Source: Micrococcus porci
Lineage (GTDB): Bacteria; Actinomycetota; Actinomycetes; Actinomycetales; Micrococcaceae
NCBI RefSeq assembly: GCF_020097155.1
Contig: NZ_CP083691.1
Span: 682,001-746,000 of the forward strand
DNA: 64,000 nucleotides
Reading direction: 5' to 3'
Under the pieces are notes generated by a model, which saw only the letters and a program-made list of their open reading frames with translations, did no database searches and had not been told where the DNA came from. Positions 49,863-55,973 of this stretch are shown here, piece after piece. The translations under genes were made by a program, and so were the position numbers. Each line of letters begins with the position of its first letter. Positions within the stretch are counted from its first letter, which is position 1.

Positions 49863-50405
49863 TCAGGGGGCCGACGTGGGAGCGCTCAGAACCCACCTGT
49901 CGTCCGCCCCCATCACGTGCAGGTCATCGCACATGAATCCCCGCAGCCAGGGGGCCTCATCCACCACACGCAGGTAGAAGCCACGGTGCACGCGGGGATC
50001 CTCACCCAACGAGGGGGAGAGCACATGCACGGATCCCTCCGGCGCCCGACCATGCCGGAGCACGGAATCCGGGGCGTTGACCTGATCCAGGGTGCGCAGA
50101 CGCAGCAAGGGGGCGACAGCCGGCGGACAGGGAGCGAGGCCGGCGGCCAGCGCTGCCCGGCGCAGCTGCGGCAGGGTGCCTCCATTGGGCAGGCCCAGGT
50201 CGGTGAGGGAGCGCTCGACGACGCGGACCGGGCGGGAGGTCTGCAGGTCTCGGGCGAGGGCGGGGCGGAAGAGCAGGGTGCGCGCTGAATCGTTGAACCG
50301 CACTCCGGCCGCCTGCAACTGCGTCAGCAGTTCATGCGGGTCACCGGCAAGGGTCAGCTCTATTCCGGCGCGGTCGATGAGGTCAGCCATAGACCTGATT
50401 GTCAT
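49863..50405 (-). CDS. Unknown protein, possibly a small actinobacterial cassette gene
   Basis: 180 residues beginning MTIRSMADLIDRAGIELTLAGDP. Features are Leu/Arg-rich helices in the first half and, near the C-terminus, the stretch GFYLRVVDEAPWLRGFMCDDLHVMGADDRWVL. No family recognised, no membrane segment. It is probably soluble. In the same orientation as GNAT copy 2, 162 bp upstream. Confidence 0.55.
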   Translation of the reverse strand: MTIRSMADLIDRAGIELTLAGDPHELLTQLQAAGVRFNDSARTLLFRPALARDLQTSRPVRVVERSLTDLGLPNGGTLPQLRRAALAAGLAPCPPAVAPLLRLRTLDQVNAPDSVLRHGRAPEGSVHVLSPSLGEDPRVHRGFYLRVVDEAPWLRGFMCDDLHVMGADDRWVLSAPTSAP

Positions 50406-50460
50406 CCGCGATGCTGCGGGTTCCTGTCAAAGTAGACAACGCGGACTTCCCGTAGCGGCG

Positions 50461-50727
50461 CCAACAGTCGTCGCCGTCAAGTCTCTAGAGGCGTGTCGCG
50501 GTATGAAACATATTCGTGCGTTTGTGAAATCTTCGCTGCAACTCGACAATGATCATGCGCAAACCCTAAACAACCACCACGTCAAGGTTGTAGGCACCAG
50601 TTCCGGTATGCAGCATATTCGCGCCTTTGTGCAATCTTCGCTGCATCTCGACACCATGCCAGAACCGGCGCCAGTTGTAGAGATGCAGCGAAGATTTCAC
50701 ACGACACGCGGTGAACCCTTCTCGGAG
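50461..50727. repeat. A-A-B repeat cluster
   Basis: A repeats at 50501-50548 and (diverged) 50606-50653, then a B repeat 50676-50727 (TGTAGAGATGCAGCGAAG...). The A-B dyad has CTTCGCTGCATCTCGACA arms with a 22-bp spacer. Bases 50461-50548 equal 48818-48905. Confidence 0.85.
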
Positions 50728-50778
50728 CAAAACCTTCAGCGGGGTCTGTGAAATGTACCCCTCGGCCGCCGAGAGAGT

Positions 50779-50806
50779 CATCAACGCCCAGGGTCAGTAC
50801 ATCTAG
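50779..50806 (-). repeat. IS481-type terminal repeat next to a B repeat
   Basis: TCAACGCCCAGGGTCAGTACATCTAG, in the inverted orientation, 52 bp after the B repeat. It is the right border of the cassette region. Confidence 0.6.
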
Positions 50807-51087
50807 CCGACCACCCTGACCGCTGCGTCGCGGACATGTCCCAGGCGCGCGCCTGACAGTGCGCTCATGCCGGGAAGGCGATTCTGAGGCCGTGCCACCT
50901 GCCGCTCGACTTCCGCCTCAGGCACCGGGTGCAGAGGAGTCACCTCTCGTGGTCGACGGCGGGCTATCAGTCGGGGATGCTCTCGCGTGCAGCCTTGCGA
51001 ATCTGTGCTGAAGCGTGCTGCGAGGCAAAGGTCAGCAGTTGAGAAACAGCTGGCGGGCGTGAAGCAGGAACTGGTGACAGCTGATCG
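50807..51087. other. Largely gene-free gap with a possible lipoprotein tail
   Basis: A minus-strand frame at 50967-51080 (VSQLLTFASQHASAQIRKAARESIPD) looks protein-like and continues the small lipoprotein at 51088-51216 in another frame. Otherwise empty. Confidence 0.35.
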
Positions 51088-51216
51088 TTAGTGCCGGGAG
51101 GCTGAGGATGAGTCGTTGGCGGCCGTGCATCCGGTGAGCAGGAAAGCACCGACCACGACGGTGATTGCAGCGGTTTTCGTTCCGCCGTACTTCGGGAATG
51201 GCCTGAAGTTTTTCAT
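51088..51216 (-). CDS. Small lipoprotein, possibly frameshifted
   Basis: 42 residues: a charged start, hydrophobic AAITVVVGAFLLTGC with a lipobox (LLTGC) and TAANDSSSASRH-stop. A second frame downstream looks like its continuation, so the natural product may have been about 80 residues. A CsoR-type palindrome is 43 bp upstream, hinting at copper control. Too small for a family call. Confidence 0.5.
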   Translation of the reverse strand: MKNFRPFPKYGGTKTAAITVVVGAFLLTGCTAANDSSSASRH

Positions 51217-51258
51217 GGGATTCCTTCCCGTGTCTGCCCGTGGTGCCAATTGGCCTTA

Positions 51259-51275
51259 CTACCCCATAGGGGTAG
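51259..51275. promoter_or_regulatory. CsoR-type operator
   Basis: CTACCCCATAGGGGTAG: 7-bp arms CTACCCC/GGGGTAG around ATA. It is placed upstream of the small lipoprotein (minus strand). The motif is like the other two at 54911 and 58906. Confidence 0.65.
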
Positions 51276-51336
51276 TGCCTACCTGCGTGACGCGGAAGCG
51301 CCCCCGCCCGGAACGAGCCCGGGAGGGGCACTGCGT

Positions 51337-52278
51337 TCAGTCGTGCTTGCTGATTTCCGGTTCATGTTCGGCAATGTGCTCGGTCTCGATCTGGAAGGTC
51401 GAGTGATGGATGGAGACCTCGAAGTGTCCTGCGACGCAATCTTTGATCTCGTGGAGCGTCTGCGCGGCACGACCGTCGGTGAAACACTCGTCCTCGACGA
51501 CGACGTGGGCGGTCAGGATCGGCAGGCCGGTCGCCACAGTGGAGGCGTGCAGGTCATGGACATCTTTGACATGGTCAAGTTCGAGGATGTGCGAACGCAC
51601 CTTGTCGAGGTCGAGGCCCTTGGGAGTGAACTCCATAAGGACGCCAGTGGTCTCGCGCATGAGCTTGAACGCGCGAGGCACGATCAATGCGGCGATAAGC
51701 AGTCCGGCGATGGCATCGGCCTGCATGAACCCGGTCGTGGCGATGACGATCGCCGCGATGATCACTCCGAGCGACCCGAGGGCATCATTGAGAACTTCGA
51801 GGAACGCGGCACGCATGTTGAAGTTCGAGCCGCGGCTGGAGGCGAGGATGGTGATGGCGATGATGTTCGCGACCAGGCCGATGATGCCGAATATCAGCAG
51901 TTCGCTTGCGGGCACCTCCGGCGGCTCGAACAGTCGCCGGATGCCTTCGATGGCGGCGTAGGTGCCCACCGCCAGCAGCAGTGCCGACTGTCCGAGGGCT
52001 GCGATCACTTCAATACGCCGGAACCCCCAGGTGCGCTTGGAGTTGGCGGGCTTGAGCATCAGCGTCGCGGCGATCAGTGCGACCAGCAGGCCGGACGCAT
52101 CGGTAATGGCATGGGCGGTGTCGGTCAGCAATGCGAGGCTGCCGGTGATGACCGAGCCCATGGCCTGGGCAACGACGATCGTCGCGGTGATCGAGAATGC
52201 GATCCAGAGTTTCTTGCGGAAATCTCCGGGGTGACCGGTCTCGCTGGCGGCGGGGCCGTGATTGTGTCCTGCGCCCAT
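51337..52278 (-). CDS. CDF-family cation efflux protein (CzcD/ZitB-like)
   Basis: 313 residues. It starts MGAGHNHGPAASETGH, and has six membrane segments; metal-site motifs are SLALLTDTAHAITDASG (H-D in helix 2) and AFLEVLNDALGSLGVI (helix 5), with a C-terminal cytosolic domain. It exports Zn, Cd or Co in exchange for protons. It lies 2 bp after an ArsR-type regulator gene with a perfect operator, one operon. Confidence 0.9.
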   Translation of the reverse strand: MGAGHNHGPAASETGHPGDFRKKLWIAFSITATIVVAQAMGSVITGSLALLTDTAHAITDASGLLVALIAATLMLKPANSKRTWGFRRIEVIAALGQSALLLAVGTYAAIEGIRRLFEPPEVPASELLIFGIIGLVANIIAITILASSRGSNFNMRAAFLEVLNDALGSLGVIIAAIVIATTGFMQADAIAGLLIAALIVPRAFKLMRETTGVLMEFTPKGLDLDKVRSHILELDHVKDVHDLHASTVATGLPILTAHVVVEDECFTDGRAAQTLHEIKDCVAGHFEVSIHHSTFQIETEHIAEHEPEISKHD

Positions 52279-52280
52279 GT

Positions 52281-52670
52281 CTACTTCTTGTCCGTATCTG
52301 ACGCGTGGTGGGTATGTGGGAGTCGCAGGTGCGTGCAGAGCAGGGCCTGCGTGCCGGTGGCATCGAGGAGGCGTTCGGCAGCGGCGATGAGGGTACGCAG
52401 GAGCTCGGACTGTGCCAGCGAGTACCAGGTGGAGCGCCCTTCCGGGCGCATCGTCGCCAGGCCGCACTCGACGAGGAAGCCGACATGCTTGCTCACCGTG
52501 GACTGGGCCAGGCCCATGTGCTCGACCAGGTCCCGGACCCGGTGCTCCCCGGAGGCGAGGTGCTGCACGATCGCTAACCTCGTCGGCTCCGCAAATGCCT
52601 GGAACAGGTGGGCGTACGCTACCGTCGCCACTTCGTCGAGGGTTGCCCCCTTCTCTTGAATCATCGCCAT
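52281..52670 (-). CDS. ArsR/SmtB-type metal-responsive repressor
   Basis: 129 residues. The winged helix reads LFQAFAEPTRLAIVQHLASGEHRVRDLVEHMGLAQSTVSKHVGFLVECGLATMRPEGRSTWYSL, and the C-terminal tail has HLRLPHTHHASD, a His-rich metal site. It probably senses the metal exported by the adjacent CDF protein. CmtR/KmtR-like Cys pairs are partly visible (VECGLAT; ALLCTH). Confidence 0.88.
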   Translation of the reverse strand: MAMIQEKGATLDEVATVAYAHLFQAFAEPTRLAIVQHLASGEHRVRDLVEHMGLAQSTVSKHVGFLVECGLATMRPEGRSTWYSLAQSELLRTLIAAAERLLDATGTQALLCTHLRLPHTHHASDTDKK

Positions 52671-52679
52671 AAGCCGATC

Positions 52680-52699
52680 ATATCGCTCTAGAGCGATAT
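52680..52699. promoter_or_regulatory. Perfect ArsR-type operator palindrome
   Basis: ATATCGCTCT and its complement AGAGCGATAT meet without a gap. It is 10 bp upstream of the ArsR gene; typical of SmtB/CmtR sites. Confidence 0.8.
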
Positions 52700-52806
52700 T
52701 GTCGAGTGTGATATGTCGCTCCGACGCGGAATGAAGCTCAGGGGTCCCGTCGCACCCGAGGATGGGCTACCTGGGGGATGGTCGGTCGCATAGCTGCAGT
52801 GGGAAG

Positions 52807-53440
52807 CTACGCCAGCTGACCATCGGCCCCGGTGGAGAGCAGGCGGGGTGGGGAGCCGATGTCGATGAGTCGGGTGAAGTAGTCCTGTGCGCAGGTGGCG
52901 ACGACCCCCACCTGCGGGTGGCTCCTCCTCTGCCCTGGCCAGGTCAGCGCCACGGTCACCGGTGGGGCATCCTCGATGGGCAGATAGACCACCTCCGGCG
53001 CGCGGTGATTGTGCGTTGTCGCCTCTGCAGTGATGCCGATGGCGTCGCCGACAGCGATGCGGGTTAACCACTCGCCCGTGTTCGCCACCGAGATCGTGCG
53101 CGGCATGTGAGCAGTCGTACTCCACAGCTCCCCGGTGGCCGTCGGAGCGGTCGCGCAGACCGCCACCGGCCCGTCAGCGAGATCGGCTAGGGTCACCGAC
53201 TCCTGCCGGGCACGGGAGTCGCTGCTCGTCACCGATACAACCAGGCGTTCGGTGAACAGCGGTAACCGCTCCAAACCCGGACCAATGGCACGTTTGGGTG
53301 GAGAAGAGCGGATGAGTGCGGCATCGATCGCCCCCGTCGCGCAGCGCCCAGATCGGGTCCGTCGGGCGACTGTATTCGATGAGCTCAGCGTGCCCGCGCT
53401 TCCATTCCTGGAACAGAGGCAAGGTGTGACGGCCAAAGCC
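52807..53440 (-). pseudogene. LysR-type regulator remnant (effector domain only)
   Basis: One frame reads AIDAALIRSSPPKRAIGPGLERLPLFTERLVVSVTSSDSR and goes to 52807. A different frame upstream (ASLRILVPLRLGRLWPSHL) is its earlier part. The N-terminal HTH is missing and there is a frameshift near 53400, so it is non-functional. Confidence 0.75.
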
Positions 53441-53870
53441 GGCCCAGGCGCAACGGCACCAGGATGCGCAGTGAGGCCGTGGTGCGATCTTCCAGGTGAA
53501 AAGGCAGGTTTGAATCCGGTTCCGAGAAGGGCACATGGGCCTGGGTCCGACGATCAGACTCTGTTGTGAGCCGCGGCCCGCCCTCGCCCTCGCAACGTTC
53601 AAGTGAGTAGATCCTGGAACGGCCGAACTTCAGACGGATGCCGTAGCCGCCGTTGGGTCCGTCAGGCAGAAACTCTGCCCCCAATTCTTCGAGGGCGGCC
53701 CGCACACGCTCCTGCTTCTTCTCCGACAAGTCGTGTCGCCCCTTCTCGAAGTCGCGCAACTCTTCCTTGGTCACGTTGGCTTCGCGGGCGATATATTGGG
53801 CGCTCACCTTCACGAGGATGCGCGCGGCGCGTGTCATGTCCCCGTTGGAGATGTGCTGGCTCTCCATCAC
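53385..53870 (-). CDS. Short XRE-type regulator, 3' fused to a LysR fragment
   Basis: 161 residues. The first ~90 look natural: NGDMTRAARILVKVSAQYIAREANVTKEELRDFEKGRHDLSEKKQ (XRE HTH) and FLPDGPNGGYGIRLKFGRSR. After about residue 105 the frame runs into the LysR remnant, so the natural stop is lost. The DNA-binding domain is intact and the protein could still act. Confidence 0.65.
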   Translation of the reverse strand: MMESQHISNGDMTRAARILVKVSAQYIAREANVTKEELRDFEKGRHDLSEKKQERVRAALEELGAEFLPDGPNGGYGIRLKFGRSRIYSLERCEGEGGPRLTTESDRRTQAHVPFSEPDSNLPFHLEDRTTASLRILVPLRLGRLWPSHLASVPGMEARAR

Positions 53871-53911
53871 TCGCCTCCTGCGACGTGTGTCCTATTGGGC
53901 TCAGCGGGAAG

Positions 53912-53985
53912 TGGAGGTGCCTACGGGATTCGAACCCGTGTAAACGGTTTTGCAGGCCGCTGCCTATCCTCTCGGCCAAGGCACC
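53912..53985 (-). tRNA. tRNA-Cys (anticodon GCA)
   Basis: A 71-nt cloverleaf plus encoded CCA on the minus strand. Acceptor stem GGTGCCT pairs with AGGCACC, the discriminator is T (as in tRNA-Cys), the D-loop is TTGGCCGAGAGG-like, the anticodon loop is CCTGCAAAACC and the T-arm is GGGTTCGAATCCC. It is the only tRNA found and a plausible integration site for the island. Confidence 0.9.
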
Positions 53986-54000
53986 AAGTCGCCGGCGAAG

Positions 54001-54519
54001 TCAGTCGCCCGGCGTGAGGCCAGCAACCAGGTTGAAGGCGCCGGTGAGAATGTTCAGCGACACGACCCCGACGACATCAGAGATCTCACGGTCGCTGTAC
54101 CCGTATCCCCGAAGCTCGTCAATCTGCTCGTCGGTGATCGACGTAGGCTCACGGTAGACCTGGAGGCCGAGCGCGATCATCGCCGCGACCGGGCTGGTCA
54201 TCGCCGTACCCTGCTGGGCGAGTGCGATCTCGTCATCGCTGACCCCGAGCGATCGTGCCGCGCTGATGTGCGAGGCCAGGCACATTCCGCATCCCTGCTT
54301 CGACTGCACGGCGATCGAAACGAGCTCGCTGACTTTACGGTCGAGCTTGGCGCGACGCATGGCTTTGCTCAGGTCGAGATAACCGCCGAGCACCGCCGGG
54401 GAGTGCGCCATCGTCGAGACCATGTCTCCGACCTGGCCGTGCCGCTCGACGAGATCGCCGAGCAAGTCTCGTGAGGCCCCCACTGCGGTCTCAGGGGTTA
54501 ATCGGGAAAAACGGGGCAT
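54001..54519 (-). CDS. AhpD/carboxymuconolactone-decarboxylase-like protein
   Basis: 172 residues. The AhpD core is SIAVQSKQGCGMCLASHISAARSLGVSDDEI with the C-x-x-C...H active site (GCGMCLASH), used in alkylhydroperoxidase-type peroxide reduction. Other regions: AVLGGYLDLSKAMRRAKLDRKVSELV. ATG 54519 follows AGAGGAGGC. It lies 14 bp after an ArsR-type regulator gene with a strong operator upstream. Confidence 0.87.
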   Translation of the reverse strand: MPRFSRLTPETAVGASRDLLGDLVERHGQVGDMVSTMAHSPAVLGGYLDLSKAMRRAKLDRKVSELVSIAVQSKQGCGMCLASHISAARSLGVSDDEIALAQQGTAMTSPVAAMIALGLQVYREPTSITDEQIDELRGYGYSDREISDVVGVVSLNILTGAFNLVAGLTPGD

Positions 54520-54532
54520 GATGCCTCCTCTG

Positions 54533-54904
54533 TCAGTTCGGTCGCAAGTTCGAGGTGGGAGAACCTGCACGAGTGCGTTCCTGCTGCTGATGTTCGGCAT
54601 GGAAGATCGCAGCCTCAGCCAGCGCCCCGGCATGCACACCGTTCAATAGGTAGAAGTCGCGGGACTCGCGTCGCTGCCGACTCACGATCCCGGCCGACTC
54701 CAGGCGGTGAAGCTCGTGGGAGGTCTGGTCGACGGGAAGGTCGACGATGTCCGCCAGATGATTGGCAGAGACCTCGATGTCGCGAATGGCGAGGATCATC
54801 TTCACACTCACCAGATTCGCCAGCAACGCGAAGACTCCGACCGCCGCATTCAGATGCGGTGTGTCATACGTGGCGTGCGCGTGCTCAACCTCTTTCATAG
54901 TCAT
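54533..54904 (-). CDS. ArsR-type winged-helix regulator
   Basis: 123 residues. The HTH is VSVKMILAIRDIEVSANHLADIVDLPVDQTSHELHRLESAGIVSRQRRESRDFYLLN. N- and C-terminal ends carry His (AHATYDTPHLNAA; HAEHQQQERT), possible metal ligands. It is followed by the AhpD-like gene in the same direction. The operator just upstream looks like CsoR sites rather than a classical ArsR palindrome, so it may be under copper control. Confidence 0.8.
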   Translation of the reverse strand: MTMKEVEHAHATYDTPHLNAAVGVFALLANLVSVKMILAIRDIEVSANHLADIVDLPVDQTSHELHRLESAGIVSRQRRESRDFYLLNGVHAGALAEAAIFHAEHQQQERTRAGSPTSNLRPN

Positions 54905-54910
54905 TAATAC

Positions 54911-54932
54911 TACCCTATACCCCTATAGGGTA
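54911..54932. promoter_or_regulatory. CsoR-type operator between two genes
   Basis: Arms TACCCTATA (54911-54919) and TATAGGGTA (54924-54932) are separated by CCCC. Nearly the same as 58906-58927. It is 7 bp from the ArsR gene start. Confidence 0.8.
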
Positions 54933-54939
54933 TCAAGGG

Positions 54940-55605
54940 TTATTCAATCGATGTGACGGACTTGGAGACGCGTGGCCGGGTGCGGCGGATCGGGGTGAGG
55001 CCAGAGGCGACGGGTCCGCGCAGGAGCACGTGTCCAGTCGGGAGGGTCAACCGCGTCCAACGGCCGGCGGTTGAGATCGTGGCCCCGTTTCCTCGGCTGA
55101 GGAACCCGAAGACGTAGGCGGCGAACGCAACGCCTTGTGGCAGCGATGCGAGTGCCGTGTCCGGGGTGCCCCAGACCGTGCCCCGGATCTTGCGGACGAC
55201 ATCGTCGCCGGGTTTGTCGGGAAGTGCTTGGGCGACGGCCTCGATGCCGGCACGGGCGCTGCGCATCAGCGTCAGGCTGGTCACATCGGCAATAAGTCTC
55301 CACCCGTGTTGCGGGGGTTCGACGCTGGTCCAGGCGGGTGCCAGCGCGGTCTCCGGCAGCGCCAGGGTCAGGGGGTCGGCGGTCGCGGTCAGGGTGTCGA
55401 CGGTGACGTCGCACTGCAGCTCGGGGTCGGAGCGGAGCGTGCGAAGGACGAGGATCGTAGGAGTGCGGTCGAGCGGGCCACGGGGCGTTAGCGCGGCTGC
55501 GGCCTGCAAGCGCACGCCATGGGCACCGGCCTGCGCGGCCCGCTGAGCGAAGGTGAGCGCGTCGCGGGCGGGCGGCGCGTCGGCGAGGATCAAGCGCGCT
55601 GGCAT
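54940..55605 (-). CDS. Unknown protein in the copper region
   Basis: 221 residues, MPARLILADAPPARDALTFAQRAAQAGAHGVRL..., Ala/Leu/Arg-rich, no membrane segment. Stretches such as VTVDTLTATADPLTLALPE and GWRLIADVTSLTLMRSARAGIEAV are not diagnostic; the N-terminus has a superficial TIM-barrel/luciferase-like look. It lies between the operator at 54911 and csoR. I do not recognise a family. Confidence 0.6.
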   Translation of the reverse strand: MPARLILADAPPARDALTFAQRAAQAGAHGVRLQAAAALTPRGPLDRTPTILVLRTLRSDPELQCDVTVDTLTATADPLTLALPETALAPAWTSVEPPQHGWRLIADVTSLTLMRSARAGIEAVAQALPDKPGDDVVRKIRGTVWGTPDTALASLPQGVAFAAYVFGFLSRGNGATISTAGRWTRLTLPTGHVLLRGPVASGLTPIRRTRPRVSKSVTSIE

Positions 55606-55657
55606 CCTGAGGGTTTGTGCCCGCCGTGTCCTGGAACGCGGTGGTCAGGGGCCGGGT

Positions 55658-55963
55658 TCAGGAGCGAACGAGCCGGTTGATGGCGTCGGTGGCTTCCTGG
55701 ATCTTCTCGACGGCCGCCTCGTCGCTGAGCTTGGCGGCATCAAGCACGCAGTGCTTGAGATGGTCGTCGAGCAGACCAGTCGCGACCCCCTGGAGGGCAC
55801 GGGTCAGGGCGGAGACCTGGGTGAGGATGTCGATGCAGTACTTCTCCTCATCGATCATCTTCGCGATCCCACGCGCCTGTCCTTCGATGCGCTTCATGCG
55901 GCCGAGATAGCGCTCCTTGTCGCTGATGTAGCCGTGCTGGTGGGAATCGTTATCGACAGACAT
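55658..55963 (-). CDS. csoR: CsoR-family copper-sensing repressor (1)
   Basis: 101 residues, a four-helix DUF156 fold: RYLGRMKRIEGQARGIAKMIDEEKYCIDILTQVSALTRALQGVATGLLDDHLKHCVLD. The copper ligands Cys (KYCID), His and Cys (LKHC) are present. ATG 55963 has AAGGAC at good spacing. It is placed 10 bp after the CopB-type ATPase gene and probably represses the CsoR-type operators in this region. Confidence 0.92.
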   Translation of the reverse strand: MSVDNDSHQHGYISDKERYLGRMKRIEGQARGIAKMIDEEKYCIDILTQVSALTRALQGVATGLLDDHLKHCVLDAAKLSDEAAVEKIQEATDAINRLVRS

Positions 55964-55973
55964 GGGCATGTCC

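Larger units (their letters stand above)
48916..50548. mobile_element. Cassette-like unit 2 bounded by B (left) and A (right) repeats
   Basis: From the B repeat at 48916 to the A repeat ending 50548. It carries an IS481-type end, the GNAT copy 2 and an unknown gene, both on the minus strand. No transposase. Confidence 0.45.

Noticed and set aside
48770..50727. Integron attC sites
   Set aside because: The repeats are dyads between small genes, but the GTTRRRY core and an integron integrase are missing.
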